In this document: positions 32,986 to 40,771 of the stretch, in pieces
Layout: every line of letters starts with the position of its first letter
Position numbering within the stretch: the stretch's first letter is position 1
Source: Actinoplanes missouriensis 431
Lineage (GTDB): Bacteria; Actinomycetota; Actinomycetes; Mycobacteriales; Micromonosporaceae
NCBI RefSeq assembly: GCF_000284295.1
Contig: NC_017093.1
Location: forward strand, 1,116,001-1,180,000
Length of the DNA stretch: 64,000 nucleotides
Reading direction: 5' to 3'
Program-made: the position numbers and the translations under genes
The notes under the pieces: model-generated
What the model was told of the DNA's origin: nothing
Databases searched by the model: none
What the model saw: only the letters and a program-made list of their open reading frames with translations

Positions 32986-34440
32986 ATGGCCGAGTTGTCG
33001 TGTGAGGTCCTGGTGGTGGGCGCCGGTCCGACCGGCCTGATGCTCGCCAACTGGCTGACCCGTCTCGGGGTGCACGTGATGATCACGGACACCAAGGACG
33101 GGCCGACCAGGGAGTCCCGGGCACTCGTGGTGCAGGCGCGCAGCCTGGAGATTTACGACCAGCTCGGCATCGGCGACCAGGTGCTCGACGCGGCCCGGCG
33201 GGCCGAGGCGCTCGCGCCGGGTTTCGGCCCGCGCGCGTTCGGCCGGATCCCGCTGGGACCGCTCGGCACCCGGGTCACGCCGTACCCGTACATCGAGGTT
33301 CTCGAGCAGAGCCGCAACGAGGAGATCCTCTACGACAACCTGCGCAAACTCGGGTGCGAGGTGTTCTGGGAGACGCCGGCCACCACGGTCGTGCAGACCG
33401 AGCAGGGCATCGAGGCGAAGGTCGGCAACGACACGGTACGGGCCCGGTTCTGCGTGGGTTGCGACGGAGCCAATTCGATGGTCCGCAAGGCACGGCGGAT
33501 CGGGTTCGACGGGGTCACCAACGCGCATCGCTTCTTCGTGCTGGACGCGGTGAACGCCCGCGGGCTCGTGGAGAAGGCGATAAACGTCCGGCCGAACCGG
33601 GCCGACTTCATGCTCGCCTTCCCGATGCGCGGGGAGGGGAACTGGCGGCTGATCGGCGTGGTGCGCGAGCACGAGCTGGACGAGGACGACGCGCGTCTGC
33701 GGTTACAGCGGATCTTCGGGGTCACCTACGAGAGATCGCGCTGGTTCGCGACGTACCGGGTTCACCACCGGGTCGCGGCGGCGTTCCGGGACGGCCCGTT
33801 CTTCCTCGCCGGGGACGCCGCGCACGTGCACTCGCCGGTCGGTGGCCAGGGCATGAACACCGGTCTGCAGGACGCGCACAATCTCGCCTTCAAACTGGCC
33901 GACGTGCTGCACGGCACGGCCCGCGACGGCTGGCTCGACAGGTACGAGGCCGAGCGCCGGCCGGTCGCCCGCAAGCTCGTCGCCACCACGGATCGGCTCT
34001 TCGGCGTGATCACGTCCGGCCGGCTGCCGGCCCGGACCCTGCGCCGCCTCGTCATCCCGCTGGTCGCGCCGGTCGGGGTGCGCGTGCTGCCCCGCTCGTC
34101 GGCGGGATCCCGGCTGTTCCAGTACGTCTCGCAGACCCGGATCCACTATCGGATGACCCCGGACGAGGGACGCCGGGACGCCGTCGTGGGCCGCCGGCTG
34201 CCGTGGACCGGTGGCAATCACACGGTGCTGCGAGCGGCGGAGTGGCAGGTGCACGCCTACGGTGGCGTGGAGGCGTCGGACGTACCCGATCTGGGTGTTG
34301 CCGTGCATCTTTTCCCGCCTGCGCCGGGGACCGCGTTGCGTCCGGGACTGCTCTACCTGGTCCGTCCGGACGGGTTCGTGGCGGCCAAGGCCGAGCCCGC
34401 CGAGGCGGAACCACGCTTCCGGTACGCCCTGGCGCGGTGA
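32986..34440 (+). CDS. FAD-dependent aromatic-ring monooxygenase
   Basis: 484 residues of the PheA/TfdB group. FAD motif VVGAGPTG (GxGxxG at 12-17), RFCVGCDGANSMVRK (DG motif) and FFLAGDAAHVHSPVGGQGMNTG (GD motif) are all present. The C-terminal thioredoxin-like segment of the family is short and the usual CoA-thiol substrate clues are absent. It would hydroxylate a phenolic or polyketide substrate using NAD(P)H and O2. The nearest genes do not form a catabolic cluster. Confidence 0.85.
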   Translation: MAELSCEVLVVGAGPTGLMLANWLTRLGVHVMITDTKDGPTRESRALVVQARSLEIYDQLGIGDQVLDAARRAEALAPGFGPRAFGRIPLGPLGTRVTPYPYIEVLEQSRNEEILYDNLRKLGCEVFWETPATTVVQTEQGIEAKVGNDTVRARFCVGCDGANSMVRKARRIGFDGVTNAHRFFVLDAVNARGLVEKAINVRPNRADFMLAFPMRGEGNWRLIGVVREHELDEDDARLRLQRIFGVTYERSRWFATYRVHHRVAAAFRDGPFFLAGDAAHVHSPVGGQGMNTGLQDAHNLAFKLADVLHGTARDGWLDRYEAERRPVARKLVATTDRLFGVITSGRLPARTLRRLVIPLVAPVGVRVLPRSSAGSRLFQYVSQTRIHYRMTPDEGRRDAVVGRRLPWTGGNHTVLRAAEWQVHAYGGVEASDVPDLGVAVHLFPPAPGTALRPGLLYLVRPDGFVAAKAEPAEAEPRFRYALAR

Positions 34441-34451
34441 CCTCACACACC

Positions 34452-34481
34452 TGGATCGGGAACGATCAATCCTGTTAGGAT
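34452..34481 (+). promoter_or_regulatory. Candidate promoter of a leaderless transcript
   Basis: TAGGAT at 34476-34481 is a good -10 box, with TGGATC at 34452-34457 as a weak -35 at an 18-bp spacing. The start codon lies seven bases past the -10, so the mRNA would have essentially no leader, and no Shine-Dalgarno is present. Confidence 0.5.
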
Positions 34482-34497
34482 TCGAACATGCGTTCGA
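34482..34497 (+). promoter_or_regulatory. LexA (SOS) box over the start codon
   Basis: TCGAACATGCGTTCGA is an exact match to the actinobacterial/Gram-positive LexA consensus TCGAAC-N4-GTTCGA and a perfect palindrome at its arms. It covers the ATG of the 98-residue gene directly downstream of the -10, a position that would block transcription. Confidence 0.85.
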
Positions 34498-34784
34498 ATG
34501 CTGCGCCTGCGCCGACCAGCCGCGTGGTCCGGGCTCTGCCCGCCGGCCCGCGGGACACGCTCGATCGCCTGCGGATCCGCGATCGGATCGAGTCGATCGC
34601 CCGGTTGCGCGCCGCCGCCCGCGCGCTGGGCGACGTCGATGTCTCCGGGTGGGACGACGACACGCTCAACGATCATCTGGAGGATCTCTCCCAGGTGCTC
34701 TGTGCGCTCGACGCCGAGCTCAGCCGGGTGGCCGACTCGGTGCGCGCCCGGGGCTTCCGCGTCAGCGAACCGAAAGCGGCGTGA
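34488..34784 (+). CDS. Probable DNA-damage-inducible small protein
   Basis: 98 residues, charged and mostly helical, with an RDTLDRLRIRDRIESIARLR region and DDTLNDHLEDLSQVLCALDAELSRVADSV, which looks like a coiled coil or four-helix segment. No known family recognised. The perfect LexA box across its start suggests induction on DNA damage. It is 19 nt upstream of an ATP-dependent DNA ligase and probably cotranscribed with it. Confidence 0.7.
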   Translation: MRSNAAPAPTSRVVRALPAGPRDTLDRLRIRDRIESIARLRAAARALGDVDVSGWDDDTLNDHLEDLSQVLCALDAELSRVADSVRARGFRVSEPKAA

Positions 34785-34803
34785 TCCTGCCAGGATGGGT
34801 CAC

Positions 34804-36294
34804 GTGCGGTTCATCGACATAGCTGCCACATCGGCGGCCGTCAGCTCGACCTCGGGGCGCAAAGCCAAGATCGAGCTGCTGGCCGACGCCCTGCGCCGCC
34901 TGGGTCCGGAAGAGATCACGGCCGGTGCGGCGTTCCTCGCCGGCGAGCTGCGTCAGCGGCAGACCGGTGTGGGGTACGCCGGGCTGCGCGACCTGCCACC
35001 ACCGGCGGCCGAGGCGAGCCTCACGGTCGCCGGGGTGGACGCCGCGATCGCCGAGATCGCGGTGGTCGCCGGCGCCGGATCGCAGGCCCGCCGGCGCGAG
35101 CTGATCGGCGCGCTCTTCGGCGCTGCCACCGCCGACGAGCAGCGGCTGCTGGTCGGCCTCTTCGGTGGCGAGCTGCGCCAGGGCGCGCAGGCCGGGCTGC
35201 TGGCCGAGGCGGTCGCCTCGGCCGCCGCAGTGCCGGTCACCGCGGTCCGCCGCGCGTTGCTGCTCTGCGGTGACCTGAAACAGGTCGCCGTCGCGGCGCT
35301 GACCGGCGGCGCACCCGCCCTCGCCGAGATCAGTCTGCGGGTCGGCACCCCGCTGAGCCCGATGCTGGCGAGCAGCGCGCCCGACGTCGGCGCGGCCCTG
35401 CTCGCCACCGGCACGCCGGCGGTGATCGACACCAAGCTGGACGGCATCCGCATCCAGGTGCACCGGTCCGGCGACGACGTGGCGATCTTCAGTCGCAGCC
35501 TCGACGACATCACCGCCCGGCTGCCCGGGGTGGTAGAGGCCGTCCGTGCCCTGCCGCTGCGCGAGGCGGTGCTGGACGGGGAGGCGATGGCGCTCGGCGC
35601 CGACGGCCGGCCCCGCCCGTTCCAGGAGACCGTGACCAAGGGCGTCACCCTGGTGCCGTACTTCTTCGACCTGCTCCACCTCGACGGGACGGATCTGCTC
35701 GACGAGCCTGGCCGGGTGCGCTGGGCGGCGCTGGCCGACGCGGTGCCGGGGGAGCTGGCGGTCGGCCGGTCCACCGCCGAGACCGAGGAGGAGGCCGCCG
35801 CCGTCTTCGCCGCCGCGCTGGCCGCCGGGCAGGAGGGCGTCGTCGTCAAGTCGCCCGACGCGGCGTACGACGTGGGCCGGCGCGGCGCCGCGTGGGTCAA
35901 GGTGAAACCACGGCACACGCTCGACCTGGTGGTCCTCGCCGTCGAGTGGGGAAACGGCCGCCGCAAGGGCTGGCTGTCCAACCTGCATCTCGGCGCCCGT
36001 GACCCGTCCACCGGCGAGTTCGTCATGCTCGGCAAGACGTTCAAGGGGCTCACCGACGAGCTGCTGCGCTGGCAGACCGAGCGGTTCAAGGAGCTGGCCG
36101 TCTCCGACGACGGCTGGGTGGTGCGGGTGCGGCCGGAGCAGGTGGTCGAGATCGCCTTCGACGGCGTGCAGACCTCACCGCGCTATCCGGGCGGTGTGGC
36201 GCTGCGGTTCGCCCGGGTCCTGCGGTACCGCGACGACAAACGGGCCGCCGAGGCGGACACCATCGACGCGGTTCGCGCCCTTCACGTCGCCTAG
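34804..36294 (+). CDS. ligB: ATP-dependent DNA ligase (LigB-type)
   Basis: About 496 residues from GTG 34804 (or ATG 34795). The nucleotidyltransferase domain carries the adenylation motif VIDTKLDGIRIQVH with Lys211, motif III FDLLHLDG, motif IV EEGVVVK-type (QEGVVVKSPDA) and motif V WVKVKPRHTLDLVVLAVEWG, followed by an OB domain. The N-terminal 190 residues are the helical DNA-binding domain of mycobacterial LigB-like enzymes, not a LigD polymerase or nuclease. It seals nicks in repair; the primary replicative ligase in this genus is NAD-dependent. Cotranscription from the upstream SOS promoter is likely. Confidence 0.9.
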   Translation: MRFIDIAATSAAVSSTSGRKAKIELLADALRRLGPEEITAGAAFLAGELRQRQTGVGYAGLRDLPPPAAEASLTVAGVDAAIAEIAVVAGAGSQARRRELIGALFGAATADEQRLLVGLFGGELRQGAQAGLLAEAVASAAAVPVTAVRRALLLCGDLKQVAVAALTGGAPALAEISLRVGTPLSPMLASSAPDVGAALLATGTPAVIDTKLDGIRIQVHRSGDDVAIFSRSLDDITARLPGVVEAVRALPLREAVLDGEAMALGADGRPRPFQETVTKGVTLVPYFFDLLHLDGTDLLDEPGRVRWAALADAVPGELAVGRSTAETEEEAAAVFAAALAAGQEGVVVKSPDAAYDVGRRGAAWVKVKPRHTLDLVVLAVEWGNGRRKGWLSNLHLGARDPSTGEFVMLGKTFKGLTDELLRWQTERFKELAVSDDGWVVRVRPEQVVEIAFDGVQTSPRYPGGVALRFARVLRYRDDKRAAEADTIDAVRALHVA

Positions 36295-36647
36295 AGGGCG
36301 GCCAGGCTCCGGACGTAATTCACCTGCTGGTTGATGGCGGCGGCGTCGGACTCGCGACGGATCGGGACACGGGCGACGTACTGCCGGGTGCCGCTGGTGA
36401 CCGTGACATGGACCGTACCCTGGGGAATCTGCTCTTTGTAGAGCAGGAGGAACAGGCTCAGGCCGGCGGTCACGCAGATGCCGACGACCGCGAGGACCTT
36501 CGCCCAGGCGGGCGTGCTGCGCTGCGCGAACCAGTGATCGGTGACCTGCCAGATCGAGCCGGACAGCGGGAAGTCACCGACCGGCGTGCGGACCAGCGAC
36601 GAGGTGACCTCGATCTCGGCGATCTGCACGATCACCGGGCCGGTCAT
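36291..36647 (-). CDS. Membrane protein of unknown function (DUF6232-like)
   Basis: 118 residues. One strong helix in the middle (VLAVVGICVTAGLSLFLLLYK) and an N-terminal beta-like IEVTSSLVRTPVGDFPLSGSIWQV segment, resembling the DUF6232 family of actinobacterial small membrane proteins. Its stop overlaps the ligase stop by 4 nt (CTAG) and its ATG overlaps the upstream SURF1 gene stop by 4 nt, so it is translated with SURF1. Confidence 0.65.
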   Translation of the reverse strand: MTGPVIVQIAEIEVTSSLVRTPVGDFPLSGSIWQVTDHWFAQRSTPAWAKVLAVVGICVTAGLSLFLLLYKEQIPQGTVHVTVTSGTRQYVARVPIRRESDAAAINQQVNYVRSLAAL

Positions 36648-37579
36648 GCCCGTTCCCCGGACTTCTCCGCGCGCCGCTGATCGGCGGCCGCGACGCGATC
36701 CAGGGGCTTCTCCGCTTTCGGTACGGGTTTGACCCGCTCAGCGGGCTTCCGTTGACCGTCCGCGTTCCTCTGCTCGCCGTCCGCGTTCTTCCGCTCGCCG
36801 TCCGCGTTCCTCTGCTCGCCGTCCGCGTCGAAGCCGTGAGCCTCGCGCCGGGCCTGCCAGCCGAACAGCACGAAGGCCATCACCGCGAACAGCCACCACT
36901 GAACCGCATAGCCGCCGTTCTGCCAGGCGTCCTCGTGCGAGATGGGAATCGGGGCGAACGCCGGGTCTGCCGCCGGCGTCTGCTCACGCAGCAGGACGTA
37001 GGCGCCGTAGACCGGGAACGGGAGCTCGCCCGCCAGGCGCGGGATGCTCAGCCGCCGGGTGTCCAACCGGCCGTCCCGGCGTTCCACCACGGCGGGTCGG
37101 CTTTCCGACAGGTGAAGTTGGCCCACGACCGTGACCTGCCCGGACGGTGCGGCCGGCGCCACCGGGGCGGCGAGCGCGCCACCCTCACCGGCGGGCACCC
37201 AGCCGCGGTCCACGAGAACCGCCGTGCCGTCGTCCAGGATCAGCGGCGTGACGATCTCGAAGCCCACCTCGCCGTCGACCGTGCGGCCCCGGGCCTGGAT
37301 CTCGTGGCTCGGGTCGAAGCGGCCGGTGACGGTCACCTTTGTCCAGGCCAGAGACTTGCCCGGGGCGGCGCCGGGAGTGCCGGCGGCGGCCGGTGCGGCG
37401 AGGATCGAGGTGATCGGGACGGCCTGGACCGAGTTCGCCGAGTCGATCCGGTTATTGATGTCGGTGCGTTCGTGGTACCGCCGGAGCTGCCAGTTGCCGA
37501 GCATCACCATGACCACCGCAGCGACGACGGTCAGCGCGAAGGCGGCCAGCCAGCGGGGCGTCAGCAGGAACCGGTACAC
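36644..37579 (-). CDS. SURF1 family cytochrome oxidase biogenesis protein
   Basis: 311 residues with an N-terminal helix (LTPRWLAAFALTVVAAVVMVMLGNWQLRRYHER), a periplasmic domain containing the VDRGWVP signature (about 123-130), and a C-terminal helix (WWLFAVMAFVLFGWQARRE). It would help assemble the aa3 oxidase, perhaps by heme a handling. The last 45 residues contain four copies of a NADGEQR-type unit encoded by a 24-bp repeat, outside the conserved part. Coupled to the downstream membrane protein. Confidence 0.85.
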   Translation of the reverse strand: MYRFLLTPRWLAAFALTVVAAVVMVMLGNWQLRRYHERTDINNRIDSANSVQAVPITSILAAPAAAGTPGAAPGKSLAWTKVTVTGRFDPSHEIQARGRTVDGEVGFEIVTPLILDDGTAVLVDRGWVPAGEGGALAAPVAPAAPSGQVTVVGQLHLSESRPAVVERRDGRLDTRRLSIPRLAGELPFPVYGAYVLLREQTPAADPAFAPIPISHEDAWQNGGYAVQWWLFAVMAFVLFGWQARREAHGFDADGEQRNADGERKNADGEQRNADGQRKPAERVKPVPKAEKPLDRVAAADQRRAEKSGERA

Positions 37580-37688
37580 CCCACGAGGCTACCTGGCGCG
37601 ACGGTGAAGCCCGCCGCAGCCAGGTAGTCTGCGACATCCGGCAGTCGTCACCACGCGGCCGCCGACTGCGGAATCCTCGGGGGAGACA

Positions 37689-39908
37689 TTGATCACCCAG
37701 CCTCGTCTGGTCGTGAGCGCGCCGGCGTCCGGCCATGGCAAGACAGCCATCGCTGTCGGGCTGCTCGCCGCCATCGCGGCGCGTGGCATCCCGGCCGCGG
37801 GCTTCAAGGTCGGCCCGGATCACACCGACGCGGCGTACCTCGGTCTGGCCGCCGGCCGCCCCGGCCGCAACCTCGACCCCCGCCTGGTCGGCGCCCAGCG
37901 TGTCGGTCCGCTCTTCGCGCACGGCGCGGCCGGGACCCAGCTGGCCGTCGTCGAGGGCGCGATGGGCCTCTTCGACAGCCTCACCGGCCAGCCCGAGGTC
38001 GACGGCACGGCGGCGGTCGCGGCAGCGCTGCGCGCCCCGGTCGTCCTGGTGGTCGACGTGGCCGCGATGGGTCACTCGCTCGCCGCGCTGGTGCACGGAT
38101 TCCGGATGTTCGACGAGATGGTCCACCTGGGCGGCGTCATCCTGAACCGGGTGGCCTCCGCCCGGCACGAGCAGATGCTGCGCAGCGCCATGGACGACAT
38201 CGGCATGCCGGTGCTCGGCGCCCTGCACCGCGGCGAGCTGCCCAACGTCCTGCCGGCCCGCGCCCACGGCCTGGTGCCGGTCGCGCACCGCACGGTCGAG
38301 GCCGGCCGGGCGGTCCGCCGCCTCGGCGAGGCCGTCGCGACGATGCTCGACATGGACCGGCTGATGGCCCTCGCCGGGTCCGCGCCGGCCCTGCCCGGCC
38401 CGATCTGGACGCCCTCCGAGGCGGTCGGCGCGCTCGACGGCTCCGACCAGCGGCCGATCATCGCCCTGGCCGGGGGCCAGGGCGCCCCCTATACGTATGT
38501 GGAGACCGCCGAGCTGCTCGCCGCCGCCGGCGCCGACGTGGCGGTGGTGGACCCGCTGCGCGACGAGTCACTCCCGCCGGGCACGCGCGGGCTGATCGTC
38601 GGTGCGGGCCTCCCCGAGGGGTACGCGGAGGAGCTCTCCGCCAATCATCGGCTCAGCGCCGCCGTCGCGCAGTTCGCCCGGGACGGCTGGCCGGTCGTGG
38701 CCGAGGGCATCGCCTTCCCGTGGCTCACCCGCGAACTCGACGGCCGGCCGATGTGCGGCGTCCTGGACGCGACCGCGGCCACCGGGGAGCAGACCGTCGC
38801 GGGCTACCGCGAGGCCACCGCGCCGGGCACGTCGGTGCTGGCGCCGGCCGGTGCGCGGATCACCGGGTACAAGCAGCACCGGGCGATCGTGGCGCCGCGC
38901 GCCGGATCCGTGCCGGCCTGGACCTGGTCCGGCGGGAACCCGGAAGGCTTCGTCTGGCGTCAGGTGCACGCCTCGCAGCTGGGGTTGCACTGGGCCGCGG
39001 CGCCGGAGATCGCTCGGCGGGTGGTGGCGGCGGCGCTGGCCGGGCCGGGGCAGCCGGGTGGGCCGGCGGGGTCGGCGCCGCCGATGCCTTCTGCGCCGCA
39101 GGCCATGTCGTCGAGCTCGTCGCAGCCCCTGCCGGCGGGGTCGTCGCCGTCGGGGCCGCCCCAGTCCATGCCGTCCGGTCCGCCTCAGCCCATGCCGTCC
39201 GGTCCGCCCCAGCCCATGCCGTCGGGGCCGCCCCAGCCCATGCCGTCGGGGCCGCCCCAGCCCATGCCTTCCGGGCCCTCTGGGCCACCTCAGCCCATGC
39301 CTTCGAATCCGGCGCAGCCCATGCCGCAGGGGCCGTCCCATTCGATGCCGCCGGGTGGGGGACAGCCGATGCAGCCGGTGGGCTCGCAGGGCATGCCGCC
39401 GATGGGGCCGCCGCCGGGCAACGGGCCGACCGGGCCGGTGCCACCCATGCCGCCTGTTCCGATGCCGCCGGTGCCCGTGCCACCCGGTCCGATGCCGTCC
39501 GGTCCGATGCCAGCTGGTCCGATGCCGCCGGGGCCGATGATGCCGGGTCCTCTGCCGACCGGCGCGGGGCCGGCGATGCAGCACAGTCCGGGTCCGGTCA
39601 TGCATCCCGGCTCCGGTCCGGGGATGGCCGTTCCGCAGACGTCGGGTCCGGGGATGGGTGTCCCGCAGACCTCCGGTCCGGGAATGCCCGGCTCGCACAT
39701 GCATGGCCCGCACATGGCCGGTCAGCAGATGGCCGGTCAGCAGATGGCCGGTCAGCAGATGACGGGTCAGCAGATGGTCGGGCCGGGAATGGCGCCGCCG
39801 CCGAATCAGGGGCCCCACCAAGGGCCGCACCCGACGCCCAACCAGGGGCCGGGAGCGCCCTCGAACCCCGAGAACCGGCTTACCGCCGACATTCCGATCC
39901 ACTCCTGA
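37689..39908 (+). CDS. cobB: Cobyrinic acid a,c-diamide synthase with unusual glutaminase site and long tail
   Basis: 739 residues from TTG 37689 (GGGGGAGA four bases upstream). N-terminal ATP domain SGHGKTAIAVGL (14-25), KVGPDHTDAAYL and GRPGRNLDPRLVG are clear CobB signatures. In the C-terminal triad glutaminase-like domain the expected catalytic Cys of the AECxG motif is replaced: AEGIAFPWL places Gly340 there, so glutamine hydrolysis should fail. Residues from about 460 onward are a disordered Pro/Met/Gln-rich tail (PPQPMPSG and GQQMAG repeats). It may use free ammonia or a partner glutaminase. Confidence 0.88.
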   Translation: MITQPRLVVSAPASGHGKTAIAVGLLAAIAARGIPAAGFKVGPDHTDAAYLGLAAGRPGRNLDPRLVGAQRVGPLFAHGAAGTQLAVVEGAMGLFDSLTGQPEVDGTAAVAAALRAPVVLVVDVAAMGHSLAALVHGFRMFDEMVHLGGVILNRVASARHEQMLRSAMDDIGMPVLGALHRGELPNVLPARAHGLVPVAHRTVEAGRAVRRLGEAVATMLDMDRLMALAGSAPALPGPIWTPSEAVGALDGSDQRPIIALAGGQGAPYTYVETAELLAAAGADVAVVDPLRDESLPPGTRGLIVGAGLPEGYAEELSANHRLSAAVAQFARDGWPVVAEGIAFPWLTRELDGRPMCGVLDATAATGEQTVAGYREATAPGTSVLAPAGARITGYKQHRAIVAPRAGSVPAWTWSGGNPEGFVWRQVHASQLGLHWAAAPEIARRVVAAALAGPGQPGGPAGSAPPMPSAPQAMSSSSSQPLPAGSSPSGPPQSMPSGPPQPMPSGPPQPMPSGPPQPMPSGPPQPMPSGPSGPPQPMPSNPAQPMPQGPSHSMPPGGGQPMQPVGSQGMPPMGPPPGNGPTGPVPPMPPVPMPPVPVPPGPMPSGPMPAGPMPPGPMMPGPLPTGAGPAMQHSPGPVMHPGSGPGMAVPQTSGPGMGVPQTSGPGMPGSHMHGPHMAGQQMAGQQMAGQQMTGQQMVGPGMAPPPNQGPHQGPHPTPNQGPGAPSNPENRLTADIPIHS
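39160..39310 (+). repeat. 24-bp repeats coding GPPQPMPS in cobB tail
   Basis: Five to six near-identical 24-bp copies of the type GGGCCGCCCCAGCCC plus ATGCCGTCG. A second array of 15-bp units GGTCAGCAGATGGCC lies at 39719-39778. Both are in-frame and make disordered sequence. Confidence 0.88.
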
Positions 39909-40044
39909 ACGAGCGTCCGGGCCGGCCCGCCGGACTGCCCCGGAAGCCGGAAACCGCCCAGCGTGCGAAAGCTGATCGCCGTGCCCGGAAGTTGTCGTAC
40001 CGCCCTCGTACCGTGAGGCATACGGCAAACCCGAGGAGGGCATC

Positions 40045-40653
40045 GTGGCCGATCGTGTGCCGCTGGATTTCGATCCACAGGTTCGTCAGATCAGGGCTCT
40101 GCTGCTCGGCATCGACGAGAACGACCTGACCGGGCCCACGCCGTGCCCCGGCTGGCCGGTCGCGGCTCTTCTGGATCATCTGATGGGGTTGTCCTACGCG
40201 TTCGCCCAGGGCGCCCGTAAGCGTGACGGCGGGCCGGCGTCGGAGCCGTCCGCCGATCACCTGTCGCGGCATTGGCGCAGCCGGCTCCCGGTGCTGCTGG
40301 AGGAGCTGTCGGTCGCGTGGCGCGACCCGGCGGCCTGGGCCGGCACGGCCACCGTCGGCGGCGTGACCCTGCCCGCCACCGACATGGGCATCTTCGGGAT
40401 GAACGAGCTGGTCATCCACGGGTGGGATCTGGCTCGGGCGACCGGGCAGGACTACGCGGCGGATCCGCGGGCGCTGGAGGTGCTGATCGACTTTCTCTCG
40501 CAGGGGCCGGCCGACGGCACACCGGGTCTGTTCGGCCCGTTCGTGCCGGTCGACTCCGAGGACGACGCGCTGCTCCAGGCGGTCGGCCTGACCGGCCGCG
40601 ACCCGGCCTGGCGCCCTCCCCGCCGAAAAGCCCCGGTCGCCCAGCGCCGCTGA
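40045..40653 (+). CDS. DinB/mycothiol-dependent maleylpyruvate isomerase-like protein
   Basis: About 202 residues from GTG 40045 with strong GAGGAGGG upstream. It follows the TIGR03086 pattern: PCPGWPVAALLDHLMG near residue 35 with a metal-ligand His, a central VHGWDLARATG-like segment (NELVIHGWDLARATG) supplying another His, and a proline-rich end. The family comprises metal-binding, mycothiol-dependent DinB-fold enzymes. The actual reaction here is unknown. A hairpin terminator follows immediately. Confidence 0.8.
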   Translation: MADRVPLDFDPQVRQIRALLLGIDENDLTGPTPCPGWPVAALLDHLMGLSYAFAQGARKRDGGPASEPSADHLSRHWRSRLPVLLEELSVAWRDPAAWAGTATVGGVTLPATDMGIFGMNELVIHGWDLARATGQDYAADPRALEVLIDFLSQGPADGTPGLFGPFVPVDSEDDALLQAVGLTGRDPAWRPPRRKAPVAQRR

Positions 40654-40672
40654 CCCCGGCCCGGTCGGGGTC
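40652..40672 (+). terminator. Terminator after the DinB-like gene
   Basis: Stem GACCCCG/CGGGGTC with a 7-nt loop begins inside the stop codon. No U tract. A second small GC hairpin (40753-40770) sits just before the convergent penicillin-binding protein stop. Confidence 0.55.
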
Positions 40673-40771
40673 CCGCGCCGGCTGCGAGGTCCGGCCCATC
40701 GGTGGGACGCCGCCTGGCAGCCGGACCTTGCGGGCGGCAGCGCGGGCCTCAACCCCGGCGCGAGCGCCGGG

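Noticed and set aside
28632..33095. Very long minus-strand ORF of about 1490 residues
   Set aside because: It runs antisense to cobQ, the M48 and M20 peptidase genes, has no domain and the composition of a shadow frame.
37580..37688. Possible cobalamin riboswitch ahead of cobB
   Set aside because: The 109-bp gap is too short and lacks the GCCACTG box or other conserved B12-riboswitch cores; the same holds for the gap before cobC.
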